A stretch of 64,000 nucleotides of DNA from Cupriavidus pauculus (GCF_022179805.1 NZ_BPUO01000010.1:124001-188000); one strand, 5' to 3'. Counted from the stretch's first letter, positions 27,398 to 36,944 are shown. Notes: a model not told the origin generated them from the sequence alone. Numbers and translations: made by a program.

Positions 27398-28324
27398 ATG
27401 TCCGTTTCCACCTCCGCAGGCAGCGCCCGTTCTGCCGGTTTCAAATCGTTCCTGCCGCTGATCGGCGCTGTCTTCATCTGGGGCGGCAACTGGCCCGTCA
27501 TGAAGTTCGGACTTTCGCATGTCAGCCCGCTATGGTTTGCCGCGCTGCGCTTTGGCTCGGCGGCCCTGATCAGCTTTGTGGTGCTGGGCGCGCTGCAACG
27601 CGTACGCCTGCCGTCGCGCCAGGAATGGCCCTTGGTGATTGGCGTGGGTCTGTTGCAGATGGGTGCATTTACGGCGCTGGCCTTGTGGGCGCTGCAATAC
27701 GTGGCGCCGGGGCGCGCCTCGGTGGTGGCTTATGCCACGGCCATCTGGGTGATTCCTCTTTCGTCGCTGGTGCTGGGCGAGCGGCCGTCACGCTGGCAAT
27801 GGCTGGCCACCGCGTTCAGCTACGCCGGCATTGGCGTCATCGTGGCGCCGGCGCTGGGCGACTGGGAACTGCATACCGTGATGGGACTGACCATGCTGCT
27901 CGGTGCCTCGCTGGCCTGGTCGGTCAGCATCATCCAGTTGCGCGCAAATCGTCATGTTCGGCTTGGCGCGGAAATGATTCCCTGGGAATGCGCGGTGGCG
28001 ACGGCGCCGCTGGTGCTGCTGGCCGTGCTGCGCGACGGCGCGCCGGACCTGGCCGCCATGGCCGAAATCTGGCCGGCTGTCCTGTACACCGGCCCGCTGG
28101 CCACGGCGCTGACGTTTATCGTCGTGCTCAACGTCACGCAAACGCTGCCGCCAGCGGCCACGTCGATTGCCATGCTCGGCGTGCCGCTGATCGGCCTGGT
28201 GCTGTCCGCGCTGGCCTGGCACGAACAGATCTCGGCCGACCTGTCGACCGGGCTCGGACTTATCGCAATGGGCGTGATCACGACAGCTCTGGCGCCTCGA
28301 CTGGGCCGGCTGGCCTCGCGCTGA
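27398..28324 (+). CDS. EamA/DMT-family transporter
   Basis: 308 residues with ten predicted membrane spans in two EamA repeats (IGAVFIWGGNWPVMKFGLSH near the start; LTMLLGASLAWSVSIIQL in the second half). DMT proteins export amino acids or other metabolites. An Lrp-family gene is divergent on the left and another converges on the right with a 15 bp gap, which favours an amino-acid substrate. The function is inferred. Confidence 0.9.
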   Translation: MSVSTSAGSARSAGFKSFLPLIGAVFIWGGNWPVMKFGLSHVSPLWFAALRFGSAALISFVVLGALQRVRLPSRQEWPLVIGVGLLQMGAFTALALWALQYVAPGRASVVAYATAIWVIPLSSLVLGERPSRWQWLATAFSYAGIGVIVAPALGDWELHTVMGLTMLLGASLAWSVSIIQLRANRHVRLGAEMIPWECAVATAPLVLLAVLRDGAPDLAAMAEIWPAVLYTGPLATALTFIVVLNVTQTLPPAATSIAMLGVPLIGLVLSALAWHEQISADLSTGLGLIAMGVITTALAPRLGRLASR

Positions 28325-28339
28325 CCATCCATCCGTCGA

Positions 28340-28810
28340 TCAAGGCTCGACGGACGGCTCGCGCTTGAGCGTGCGCAGCACGAAGGTGGAATGGGTATGC
28401 CGCAGTCCGGGCAACTTGTAGAGCTTGTGGCGCAGGAACTCTTCGTACCCCTCGGTGCCGGCCACCGCCACCTTGATCAGATAGTCATACTCGCCCGTCA
28501 ACAGGTGGGCCTCCAGCACCTCGGGCAGCAGCGCCAGCGCCTCGCCGAAACGGTGCAGCATGTCGTCGTCGTGCCGATCCAGCGTGACCTCGATCAGCAC
28601 GGTGTCGGGCAGGCCCAGCGCCTTCTGGTTCAGCAGCGCGGCATAGCCGCCAATCACACCGGCATCTTCCAGCGCCTTCACGCGATTCCAGCAAGGCGTT
28701 GCAGACAAACCCACGCGTTCCGCGAGCTTGGCATTGGAGATCCGCCCATCGCGGCGCAGTTCGCGCAGGATGCGTCGGTCAATATCGTCGAGTTTGGGAA
28801 CGTTTGTCAC
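28340..28810 (-). CDS. Lrp/AsnC-family regulator
   Basis: 156 residues. The HTH is LDDIDRRILRELRRDGRISN then LAERVGLSATPCWNRVKALE, and the RAM domain carries DTVLIEVTLDRHDDD and LTGEYDYLIKVAVAGTEGYE. Such proteins (for example BkdR or Lrp-like) respond to amino acids. It converges with the EamA gene. It is different in sequence from the regulator at 26779, so the pair are not recent duplicates. Confidence 0.95.
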   Translation of the reverse strand: MTNVPKLDDIDRRILRELRRDGRISNAKLAERVGLSATPCWNRVKALEDAGVIGGYAALLNQKALGLPDTVLIEVTLDRHDDDMLHRFGEALALLPEVLEAHLLTGEYDYLIKVAVAGTEGYEEFLRHKLYKLPGLRHTHSTFVLRTLKREPSVEP

Positions 28811-28978
28811 CGGGATCTGGGATAGAAAGAACGAATATCCGACAATTTACCCGATTACGGATAAAGATTCTCCATTCGACCCAAGAATGCAGAAAATTCA
28901 GAAGCCCATTTTGTGTGACGACTGGTAGATTTATCGGACTCCTGCGCATCACATTGCGCCAATCTGACCGGACCTGCC

Positions 28979-29242
28979 ATGTCATCCCTCCAGCTTTCAC
29001 TCCGCCTCGACGACACCGATGTTTTCGGCAGCCTGGAATGGGTACTGGCCAACGCGCGTCGCACGGGCTTGTCGCTGGAGCAACTGACGTTCGACGCCAG
29101 CCGCGCCAATGCCGTGCGGATGCGCTGCGAGGCAGATACGGTCGATCTGCTGGAGTTGTTTGTGCGCCGCGTGGCCCATGGCGTGGACCTGGACATCGTC
29201 GACGCTGAATTCACGGACGAAGCCGAGGCGCTAGCCGCCTGA
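28979..29242 (+). CDS. small ACT-like protein (IlvM-like)
   Basis: 87 residues from ATG 28979. The beta-alpha-beta pattern (LQLSLRLDDTDVFGSLEWVL, RTGLSLEQLTFDASRANAVR, DLLELFVRRVAHGVDLDIVD) resembles the ACT domain of small acetolactate synthase regulatory subunits such as IlvM. No catalytic subunit is near, so a different regulatory partner is possible. The 3' end overlaps the convergent metR gene by 12 bases. Confidence 0.6.
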   Translation: MSSLQLSLRLDDTDVFGSLEWVLANARRTGLSLEQLTFDASRANAVRMRCEADTVDLLELFVRRVAHGVDLDIVDAEFTDEAEALAA

Positions 29243-30166
29243 TTTCTCCACCTCCCCCAGCAACTCGATGCCGTCGAGCTCGGCGGCGCAGATATCGCGC
29301 ACGATCGATACAAAATCGTCCACGTACGGCCGGTCGGCCATCGCCGACGGCAGCACCGCGTAGAGTTCGCTCCACAGTCCCTTGGCGCCGATGCGCTTGG
29401 CCTGCACATAGTCGTGGTCGACGTAGTTCTTGACGCCCCAGTTTGGTAGCGCCGCCACGCCGCGCCGGCTTGCCACGAGCTGCAGCACCGCCACGGTCAG
29501 TTCTGCCGTGCGCCGTTCCAGCCGGATGCCGGCAGGCTCCAGTACCTCGCGAATCAGGTCGATGCGCTGTTCCGGCACCGGATAGGTGATCAGCGTTTCG
29601 CCGGCCAGGTCGGCCGCCTCGATGCGCCGCTTGTTGCGCAGCCGATGCTCGTTGGCGATCACCGCCAGGATCTCGAACCGGAACAGCGGCGCGACGGTCA
29701 GGCCGCGCTTGGCCGGCGGCCTGGAGCCAATCACCATATCGGCCTTGCCCTGGGCCAGCAGCGCCAGCGGATCGGCATGAAATCCCGCCACGAGGTCGAT
29801 CTCTACTTCCGGCCAACGGCGGCGGAATTCATCCATCACGGGCATCAGCCAGTCGAAGCACGTATGGCATTCCAGCACTACGCGCAATTCGCCACGGGTG
29901 TCGCTCTTCAACCGCAGCAGGTCTCGTTCGGCGGCGCTGATGGCTGCCAGCGCCTCGCGCGCCAGCATCAGCAGGCGTTCGCCGGCCGGCGTGAAGCGCA
30001 GCCCCTGCCGCGTGCGGTCGAACAGCGGCATGCCGTAATGCGACTCGATGGCCTTGATCTGGTGCGACAACGCCGACTGGCTCACATGCACGCGCTCGGC
30101 GGCGGTGGCCAGCTTGCCGGAGTCTGCAATGGCCACCAGCGACCGGAAATGACGGACTTCGATCAT
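29231..30166 (-). CDS. metR: LysR-type regulator MetR
   Basis: 311 residues from ATG 30166 (a GTG three codons upstream is possible). The LysR HTH (MIEVRHFRSLVAIADSGKLA, VSQSALSHQIKAIE) is followed by the substrate domain with MetR-type features (LECHTCFDWLMPVMDEFRRR, DMVIGSRPP, LITYPVPEQRIDLIREVL). MetR uses homocysteine as coactivator for metE. The gene is divergent from metE and a MetR box lies in the shared promoter region. Confidence 0.93.
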   Translation of the reverse strand: MIEVRHFRSLVAIADSGKLATAAERVHVSQSALSHQIKAIESHYGMPLFDRTRQGLRFTPAGERLLMLAREALAAISAAERDLLRLKSDTRGELRVVLECHTCFDWLMPVMDEFRRRWPEVEIDLVAGFHADPLALLAQGKADMVIGSRPPAKRGLTVAPLFRFEILAVIANEHRLRNKRRIEAADLAGETLITYPVPEQRIDLIREVLEPAGIRLERRTAELTVAVLQLVASRRGVAALPNWGVKNYVDHDYVQAKRIGAKGLWSELYAVLPSAMADRPYVDDFVSIVRDICAAELDGIELLGEVEKSGG

Positions 30167-30196
30167 CGACGCCACCCCGGCCGTTCGGAACTGAGT

Positions 30197-30209
30197 TGAA
30201 TGAAATTCA
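30197..30209. promoter_or_regulatory. MetR binding site
   Basis: tgaatgaaattca reads TGAA-N5-TTCA with A in the middle, exactly the MetR consensus TGAAN2(A/T)N2TTCA. It lies 31 bases upstream of metR and 83 bases upstream of metE, suited to both autoregulation and metE activation. Confidence 0.85.
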
Positions 30210-30292
30210 TATTTTGTTTAAAACATCTCGCTTGATTCATTCTATCCGGGAATCGACACTGTGCGCCAGATCAGACATCACCGGAGCACGGC

Positions 30293-32677
30293 ATGGCACG
30301 TACACACGTTTTGGGATTCCCGCGCATTGGCGCCCGACGGGAACTGAAGTTCGCGCAAGAGGCATTCTGGCGCGGCGAGACATCGGAAGCGGCACTGCGC
30401 GAGACCGCCGCCACGCTGCGCCGCCGCCACTGGCAACTGCAGGCCGATGCGGGCCTGGCCACCGTGGCCGCTGGCGACTTTTCCTGGTACGACCAGATGC
30501 TGGGCATGACCACGCTGCTGGGCGCGCTGCCCGGCCGCTTCGGTTTCGATCCGGCCGCGCTGTCGCTGGGCCAGTACTACGAGCTGGCGCGCGGCAACGC
30601 CGCCCAGCCCGCCATGGAAATGACCAAGTGGTTCGATACCAACTACCACTACATCGTGCCGGAACTCGACGCGGGCACCACGTTCGATGGCGGCGCCCAC
30701 TGGTTCTTCGAGGAAATCGACGAAGCCCTGGCGCTGGGCCTGTCCGTGCGTCCGGTGCTGATCGGGCCGGTGACCTACCTGTGGCTGTCGAAGTCGCACA
30801 CCGCCGGCTTTGATCGGCTCAGCCTGCTGCCGCAGGTGGTGCAAGCCTATCGGCGAATCCTGTCGCAACTGCAGGCCCGGGGCATCGAATGGGTGCAGAT
30901 CGACGAACCGGCACTGTGCCTGGACCTGCCGCCGCAATGGCTCGACGCATACGATGCGGCCTACCCCGCACTGGCCGATGCCGGCGTGAAGCTGCTGCTG
31001 GCCACCTACTTCGACACCGCGGCCGACCACGCCGCACGCATCGCCGCCCTGCCCGTCCACGGCTTCCATATCGACCTGGTGCGCGCGCCGCAGCAACTGC
31101 CCGCATGGCTGGCCGTGCTGCCCGCTGGCGCGGTGCTGTCGGCTGGCGTGATTGATGGCCGCAACATCTGGCGCACCGATCTGCGCCGCGTGCTCGATAT
31201 CGTGGCCCCGCTGCACGCGCAACTCGGTGACCGCCTGTGGCTGGCGCCGTCCTGCTCGCTGCTGCACGTGCCGGTTTCGCTCGATGCCGAAGCACGGATC
31301 GATCCCGAGCTGAAGACCTGGCTGGCGTTTGCCACTGAAAAGCTGGATGAATTGCACACGCTGGCCACGGCGCTCAACGCCGGCGAGCCGGCCGTGGCGG
31401 AACAACTCGCCGCCTCCGACGCCGCGCAGGCATCGCGCCGCACGTCGCGCCGGGTGGTGAACCAGCAGGTGCAGAAGCGGCTGGCCGCGATCACCGCCGA
31501 CATGGCCGATCGCCAGAGCCCGTTCGATATCCGCATCGCCCGCCAGCGCGACGCCCTCAAGCTGCCCGCGCTGCCCACCACGACCATCGGCTCGTTCCCA
31601 CAGACGGCCAGCATTCGCCAGACGCGTGCCGCCTACAAGCGCGGCGACCTGGGCGCGCTGGAATACCTGGAACGCATTCGCGGAGAAATCGAACTCGCCG
31701 TGCGCAAGCAGGAGGCGCTGGGGCTGGACGTGCTGGTCCATGGCGAAGCCGAGCGCAACGACATGGTGGAATACTTCGGCGAGCAGCTTTGCGGCTACGC
31801 GTTCACCGAAAACGGCTGGGTACAGAGCTACGGCTCGCGCTGCGTGAAGCCGCCGGTGATCTTTGGCGATGTGTACCGCCCCGAGCCGATGACCGTGGAC
31901 ACCGCGCGCTTCGCCCAGTCGCTGACCGACAAGCCGATGAAGGGCATGCTGACCGGCCCCGTGACCATGCTGCAATGGTCGTTCGTGCGCGACGACCAGC
32001 CGCGCGCCCTGACCACGCGCCAACTGGCGCTGGCGATCCGCGACGAAGTCCGCGACCTCGAAGCCGCTGGCATCCGCGTGATCCAGATCGACGAGCCCGC
32101 GCTGCGCGAAGGCTTGCCGCTGCGCCAGGAAGACTGGGCCGACTACCTGGACTGGGCCGTGAACGCGTTCCGGCTGTCGGCATCGGGCGTCGACGACGAA
32201 ACGCAGATCCACACCCATATGTGCTATGCCGAGTTCAACGACATCCTGCCCGCCATCGCCGCCATGGACGCCGATGTGATCACGATCGAGACCTCACGCT
32301 CGGCCATGGAACTGCTGGAAGGATTCGGCGAGTTCGAGTACCCGAACGAGATCGGACCCGGCGTGTACGACATCCATTCGCCGCGCGTGCCGGGCGTCGA
32401 CGCCATGACGCGCCTGCTGGAACGTGCCTGCGAGGTGATTCCGCCGGACCGGCTGTGGGTCAATCCGGACTGCGGCCTGAAGACGCGCGGCTGGCCCGAG
32501 ACCGAGGCCGCGCTGGCCAACATGGTGAATGCGGCACGTGCATTGCGCGAGAAGCTGGCACGCCAGGCACCGGCTACCTGGACGCGCGTGGTTCGTCCCG
32601 CTCACACCGCACCGGTTGCACGGCATGTGCATGGCGAGGCTTGCGGACCGTCGTGCGCGGGACAGGCCACGGCCTGA
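30293..32677 (+). CDS. metE: cobalamin-independent methionine synthase
   Basis: 794 residues. It transfers methyl from 5-methyltetrahydropteroyl-triglutamate to homocysteine in the cytoplasm. The zinc ligands align with E. coli MetE: His642 and Cys644 in IHTHMCYAEFND and Cys727 in NPDCGLKTR; the N-terminal duplicate TIM barrel starts LGFPRIGARRELKFA. A C-terminal tail of about 35 residues extends past the usual end and carries ACGPSC, unusual for the family. It is controlled by the divergent metR. No cobalamin riboswitch is recognisable. Confidence 0.97.
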   Translation: MARTHVLGFPRIGARRELKFAQEAFWRGETSEAALRETAATLRRRHWQLQADAGLATVAAGDFSWYDQMLGMTTLLGALPGRFGFDPAALSLGQYYELARGNAAQPAMEMTKWFDTNYHYIVPELDAGTTFDGGAHWFFEEIDEALALGLSVRPVLIGPVTYLWLSKSHTAGFDRLSLLPQVVQAYRRILSQLQARGIEWVQIDEPALCLDLPPQWLDAYDAAYPALADAGVKLLLATYFDTAADHAARIAALPVHGFHIDLVRAPQQLPAWLAVLPAGAVLSAGVIDGRNIWRTDLRRVLDIVAPLHAQLGDRLWLAPSCSLLHVPVSLDAEARIDPELKTWLAFATEKLDELHTLATALNAGEPAVAEQLAASDAAQASRRTSRRVVNQQVQKRLAAITADMADRQSPFDIRIARQRDALKLPALPTTTIGSFPQTASIRQTRAAYKRGDLGALEYLERIRGEIELAVRKQEALGLDVLVHGEAERNDMVEYFGEQLCGYAFTENGWVQSYGSRCVKPPVIFGDVYRPEPMTVDTARFAQSLTDKPMKGMLTGPVTMLQWSFVRDDQPRALTTRQLALAIRDEVRDLEAAGIRVIQIDEPALREGLPLRQEDWADYLDWAVNAFRLSASGVDDETQIHTHMCYAEFNDILPAIAAMDADVITIETSRSAMELLEGFGEFEYPNEIGPGVYDIHSPRVPGVDAMTRLLERACEVIPPDRLWVNPDCGLKTRGWPETEAALANMVNAARALREKLARQAPATWTRVVRPAHTAPVARHVHGEACGPSCAGQATA

Positions 32678-32835
32678 GCGGGGCGCCTAAAAACGCCTGA
32701 GCTTATGCGCTAAAGCGCACGTTGCGTCGCTGTGTCGCATGGCGTCGCGACGTGCGCCTCCGTATCCTTGCGGTCGAGCCAAACAAGAAGATCGCAAGCC
32801 GCGTCGGGTTCCGCCGCAGGCTTCGACCACAAGGA

Positions 32836-34941
32836 ATGAAACCAGCCACACCATGGCGCCGCGTCGCGGTGCTTCCTGCCGCCGCGCTTTCCAGCGCGGC
32901 TTTCGCGCAATCGGCCGCCGTCACCAGCACGGACGCCGCCGCTATCCCCACTTTGCCTACCGTAACCGCTACCGCATCCGCGGTGGGTTCGCTGACCGTA
33001 CCGGGCCTGGCCCGGCAGCGCGAATCGCTGTTCCAGTCGGCTGGCTCGGTGGGCTTTGTCGATGCGCAATCGTTCACCAACACCTACGCTTACGACCTGC
33101 GCGACGTGCTCAAGGACTCGCCCGGTGTCTACGTGCAGGAGCGCTATGGTCAGGAACTGCGCCTGTCTATCCGGGGGTCGGGCGTGGCGCGCGGCTTTCA
33201 CACGCGCGGCATTGAGATCCTGCAGGACGGCGTGCCGACCAACTTTGCCGACGGCAGCGGCGATTTCTATCAGATCGATCCGCTCGCGCTGTCGGCCGCC
33301 GAGGTCTACAAGGGCGGCAACGGGCTGGCCTATGGCAGCACCACGCTGGGCGGCGCGATCAACTTCACCACGCCCACCGCGCTGACCGCCGACGCACAGA
33401 ACATGGTGCGCGTGGACGGCGGCAGCTTCGGCACGGTGCGCGGCAGCGGCCAGGTGTCGCGCCAGATTGGCCAGTGGGACTTCCTGGCCAACGCCACTGT
33501 CAGCCACTCGGAAGGCTGGCGCAACCACGAGCGCGGCCAGTACGAGCAGCTGAACGCCAACGTGGGCTACCGCTTCAGCCCGGCCGTGGAAACGCGCTTC
33601 TACTTTGGCGCGTACATCGTCGACCAGTTGCTGCCCGGCGCGCTGACGCTGAACCAGGCGCTGACCACGCCGCGCATGGCATCGGCCAGTGCGCTGGCGG
33701 GCGACCAGGCACGCAACACGCGTACCGAACGGCTGGCCAACGTCACCAGCATCAAGCTCGACAACGGCCAGATCGACCTGACCACGTGGGGCATCCACAA
33801 GAGCCTGTACCACCCGATCTTCCAGGTGGTGGACCAGGACAGCTGGACCTATGGCTTCGCGCCGCGCTACACCGGCAACTTCACGCTGGGTGGCATGCGC
33901 AACCAGTTGATCGCGGGCGCGCGCTTCTTCGGCGGCAACAACGACGCGCGGCAGTACGTCAACATCAACGGCGACCGGGGTGCGCAGACGCTGAACGCAA
34001 AACAGGACGCCTACAACTACGAGGCCTACCTCGAAGACCGGCTATACGTGCTGCCCACGGTGGCGCTGATGGCCGGCGCCAAGGCGTACCGCAACCGCCG
34101 CGAATACACCGACTACGGCGGCTTGCCGGCCAACCCGACGGCCAAGGCGGATGCCACCACCTACAGCGGCGTGAACCCGAAGTTCGGCGTGCTGTGGGAG
34201 CCCAAGCCGGACATCCAGGCGTTCATCGACATCACACGCAGCGCCGACGTACCGGACTTCTCGGACCTGAACCAGACCATCGGCACCACGCAGCAGTTCG
34301 TGCCGCTGGCCGCCCAGCATGGCTGGACGCTCGAACTCGGCACGCGTGGCAAAGCCGACCGTCTTGCGTGGGATGTCACCGCTTACCGCTCGCTGCTGCG
34401 CGACCAGTTGTTGCAGTACACGGTGAGCCCCGATATTCCGGCATCGACCTTTAACGCCAACAAGACGGTCCTGCAGGGCGTGGAGCTGGGCGCCAGCGCG
34501 GAAGTCCTGCGCAACGTGCTTGGCAAGGGCGACAAGGTCACCGTCTCGCAGGTCTGGAACTACAGCGACTTCCGCTTCGACAACGATCCGGTCTACGGCA
34601 ACAACCGCATCGCCGGTGTACCGAAGCACGTGCTGCGCACCACGCTGGCCTACAGCCGCAACAGCCGCCTGCGCGTGGCCGGCACGATCGACTGGGTGCC
34701 CACGGGCGCCTACGTGGACTATGCCAATACGCTGAAGGTGCCGTCGTACGTGCTGTTCGGCATCGAAGCCAGCTACGAGTTCGAGCGCGGCGTGACGCTG
34801 TACCTCGATGCCCGTAACCTGACCGACAAGCGCTACATCAGCGACTTCAGCACCGTGACCGACGCCCGCACGGCCAACACCTCGGTGTTCTACCCGGGCG
34901 TGGGCCGCGCGTTCTATGCCGGCGTGAAGTACCGCTTCTGA
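32836..34941 (+). CDS. TonB-dependent outer-membrane receptor
   Basis: 701 residues from ATG 32836, which gives a signal peptide ending AAFAQ; the AAGGA site is almost adjacent, so the start is slightly doubtful. The plug domain runs about 50-180 (DLRDVLKDSPGVYVQE, LRLSIRGSGVARGFHTRGIE, GNGLAYGSTTLGGAINF), and the 22-strand barrel ends GVGRAFYAGVKYRF with C-terminal Phe. The receptor is FecA/CirA-like; a siderophore or metal chelate is likely, but none is identified. No Fur box or TonB-ExbBD was seen here. Confidence 0.9.
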   Translation: MKPATPWRRVAVLPAAALSSAAFAQSAAVTSTDAAAIPTLPTVTATASAVGSLTVPGLARQRESLFQSAGSVGFVDAQSFTNTYAYDLRDVLKDSPGVYVQERYGQELRLSIRGSGVARGFHTRGIEILQDGVPTNFADGSGDFYQIDPLALSAAEVYKGGNGLAYGSTTLGGAINFTTPTALTADAQNMVRVDGGSFGTVRGSGQVSRQIGQWDFLANATVSHSEGWRNHERGQYEQLNANVGYRFSPAVETRFYFGAYIVDQLLPGALTLNQALTTPRMASASALAGDQARNTRTERLANVTSIKLDNGQIDLTTWGIHKSLYHPIFQVVDQDSWTYGFAPRYTGNFTLGGMRNQLIAGARFFGGNNDARQYVNINGDRGAQTLNAKQDAYNYEAYLEDRLYVLPTVALMAGAKAYRNRREYTDYGGLPANPTAKADATTYSGVNPKFGVLWEPKPDIQAFIDITRSADVPDFSDLNQTIGTTQQFVPLAAQHGWTLELGTRGKADRLAWDVTAYRSLLRDQLLQYTVSPDIPASTFNANKTVLQGVELGASAEVLRNVLGKGDKVTVSQVWNYSDFRFDNDPVYGNNRIAGVPKHVLRTTLAYSRNSRLRVAGTIDWVPTGAYVDYANTLKVPSYVLFGIEASYEFERGVTLYLDARNLTDKRYISDFSTVTDARTANTSVFYPGVGRAFYAGVKYRF

Positions 34942-34965
34942 CGTTCTGACGGTCTCGCGGCGGCC

Positions 34966-36672
34966 TTAAACCTTGCCGTCGTGGATCACCACGGACAACG
35001 TGGTACGCGGCGGCACGGTGACGGTCCCACTGAAGGTGCCACGGATGCCGCGCCGGACGATCGGTAGCATCGACCAGCCCGCCAGCGGTCCGGCGGCGCT
35101 GGTCGGCAGCTTGCGCTCGTCCACCATGGTCTGCAGGTCGATCTCGGGCAACGGATGATCCGCGTCGGGTCGCGCCGGGTATCCATAGCCGACCGGCACT
35201 TTCGCGGCCGGCACAAGTGCCCCGATCGTGGCCGCCCAGCGGCGCATCTCGGGAACGGTGCCTGATTCGGGCCGAACCGAGCGGATGGCGGCATCCAGCA
35301 CCGTGGCCGACGTGGTATGGGTCGTGTTGTTGAGCAGGTTCCTGTAGAACGGCATGCCAAGCTGGCGGTTCAGGTAGCCGCCCCACGCGCCCCAGACCGC
35401 ATAGCCATCGCAGGTTTCTCTCGTCTTGGGCCAGTTGAACGGACTGCAGCCATAGTGCGGTTTTGACAGGTACTGGGGCACCCGTCCATCGCGCACTTCG
35501 TTGTAGCCGGTCAGCAGACGCTCGCTGATGTAGTCCTCGATCCTGACCGCCGAGCCTTCGTCGAGCCAGTCCTCGAACACGTAGTCGGCACCCAGCTTCA
35601 CGCCGCGCCGGTAGAAGTTCTGCATGTGCACCGACTCATGGGCCAGCGTCAGGATCTGAATGGGCACCCCTTGAGGGTTGTCCGGATACAGCATCGCCGT
35701 GTTGATGAACAAGGCCACCGCCTCATTGCTGCGCGCTATCACGGTACCCGGCACGCTAACGAACGCATTGGCCCCCATGAAGTATCCGGACATGTCGTCC
35801 CCCAGATTCAGCAGTACCAGATTGATGGGCTGATTGGCCGCTGGAATCACTGCCCACTCAGTGTGCGCGCCCCACATCGGCCCCCCAATGTCGTACACGA
35901 ACTCGTAGATGCCGCCCGTCATCCGGTAGGCGTGTAACAGGGTATCGAGGACGGTGTCTGTCACGCGGTTTTCGCCGGTCTCGGCTGTCTCGACCCACAT
36001 GTTCACTACCGTTCCGTCGCGCAGGGTTCCCTGCCGGAGCAGCGTGGCATCGCGCGGCGGCTCGTCTTCGTCGTTGTACCACTGGCGTGTGTCGCCGACC
36101 CTGCTGTCGGCAATGTCCGGCCGCTGCCATGGCAGCCTGTTCTGCGCGGCCGGGGGCGTGTCGTGCGGCGTTGCGCGCTGCTCCCGCATCTGTTCCAGCA
36201 GCGTCACCCACCCACCCTGATTGAATTCGCGGATCCGGTCCGCCATCGACGTTTCGCCAGACTGGGCTGGCGCATGCAAGTTAGCCGCGGGCGGCGGCAC
36301 GGGTGAAGCCGCCTGCATGGCAATCGGCGGCATTGGCTGGGCCGTGGCGCCGTCATTGGAAAAGACCAGCGACACATCCTGGCTTTTAACCTCATAGATC
36401 GACACCGGAATCGTTACGGGTGCATCCGTTTCATTGGAAAAGGACCAGATTCCTGTGCCAATGCCTGTTTCGAGTGTGGCCGAGATGGCATTGCAGTTCG
36501 TGCACGACGGATTCACTGGCGTGATCGTGGGCGTGGTTGGGATCGTGGGCGCGGTGGTGGTCGTGGTGGTGGTCGTGGTGGTGGTCGCGGTCGGCGCCGG
36601 ATTGGAGGGTCAGCCGGCGATACCGAACGTGGCAGCCAGCAGCGTGGCCAGCTTTAGGGCGGATGTTTGCAT
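34966..36672 (-). pseudogene. M30-like zinc metalloprotease lipoprotein gene with TGA at the lipobox Cys
   Basis: The ATG at 36672 has an AAGGA site and opens a signal peptide (MQTSALKLATLLAATFGIAG), then TGA at 36612-36610 where IAG-C of a lipobox is expected. The frame is otherwise open for 548 codons: a Thr-rich linker, an immunoglobulin-like N-terminal region, and a catalytic domain with HESVHMQNF (HExxH) and the downstream EDWLDEGSAV Glu segment, as in hyicolysin-type M30 peptidases. A single base change (TGA to TGC or TGT) would restore a surface lipoprotein. A GTG at 36516 could start a signal-less protein but has no ribosome site. It converges with the TonB receptor, 24 bases apart. 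Confidence 0.75.
36552..36590. repeat. trinucleotide ACC/ACG repeat (poly-Thr linker)
   Basis: A run of GGT/CGT triplets (ACC/ACG on the coding strand) arranged as a 12-base unit encodes about a dozen Thr in a row in the metalloprotease gene. Such tracts are prone to slippage but, being in triplets, would change linker length rather than frame. Confidence 0.85.
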
Positions 36673-36796
36673 GGTGAGAATTCCTTGACTGCAAGACTGG
36701 GCACCACGGGGGAGCCCACTCCGGCCAATTCCCTCGGACGTTTCCGAGGGCAAGTGGCCAGGTGCGCAAGGTTCGGCGCTGGTCGCCGGTTCGGCA

Positions 36797-36810
36797 TTGA
36801 CTTAGGTCAA
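36797..36810. promoter_or_regulatory. possible FNR/CRP-family site
   Basis: ttgacttaggtcaa is a perfect 5-4-5 palindrome close to the FNR consensus TTGAT-N4-ATCAA. It lies 125 bases upstream of the metalloprotease gene on the same (minus) side. No start site is known, so this is a motif match only. Confidence 0.4.
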
Positions 36811-36880
36811 TGAGGAAATCGCATTCGTACGACGGCTAGGCGCGTTGCCGGCCGATTCAGGCCTGGTATCACCAGAAAGC

Positions 36881-36908
36881 AAAAGGCCCTTCCACATCGG
36901 GAAGGGCC
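36881..36908 (-). terminator. Rho-independent terminator
   Basis: On the minus strand a 9 bp stem (ggcccttcc / ggaagggcc) is followed by TTTT. It lies 37 bases after the DUF1254/DUF1214 gene stop. Confidence 0.85.
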
Positions 36909-36944
36909 TCGGGGTAGATCGGGCGATGCCGCGCGATCCGTCGA

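Noticed and set aside
30278..32218. 646-codon open frame on the minus strand
   Set aside because: It lies antisense to metE and is a GC-bias shadow without a recognisable protein.
32678..32835. Possible cobalamin riboswitch before the TonB-dependent receptor
   Set aside because: No B12-box-like core sequence or matching fold was seen in the short gap.
36552..36590. Triplet repeat considered as phase-variable or CRISPR-like
   Set aside because: The unit is in whole codons, so slippage would not shift the frame, and there are no spacers or cas genes.
36602..36612. TGA read as selenocysteine
   Set aside because: The codons just after TGA (Pro, Ser, Asn, Pro, then Thr repeats) give no evident SECIS-like hairpin, and a lipobox residue must be Cys for acylation, so a mutation or read error is simpler.
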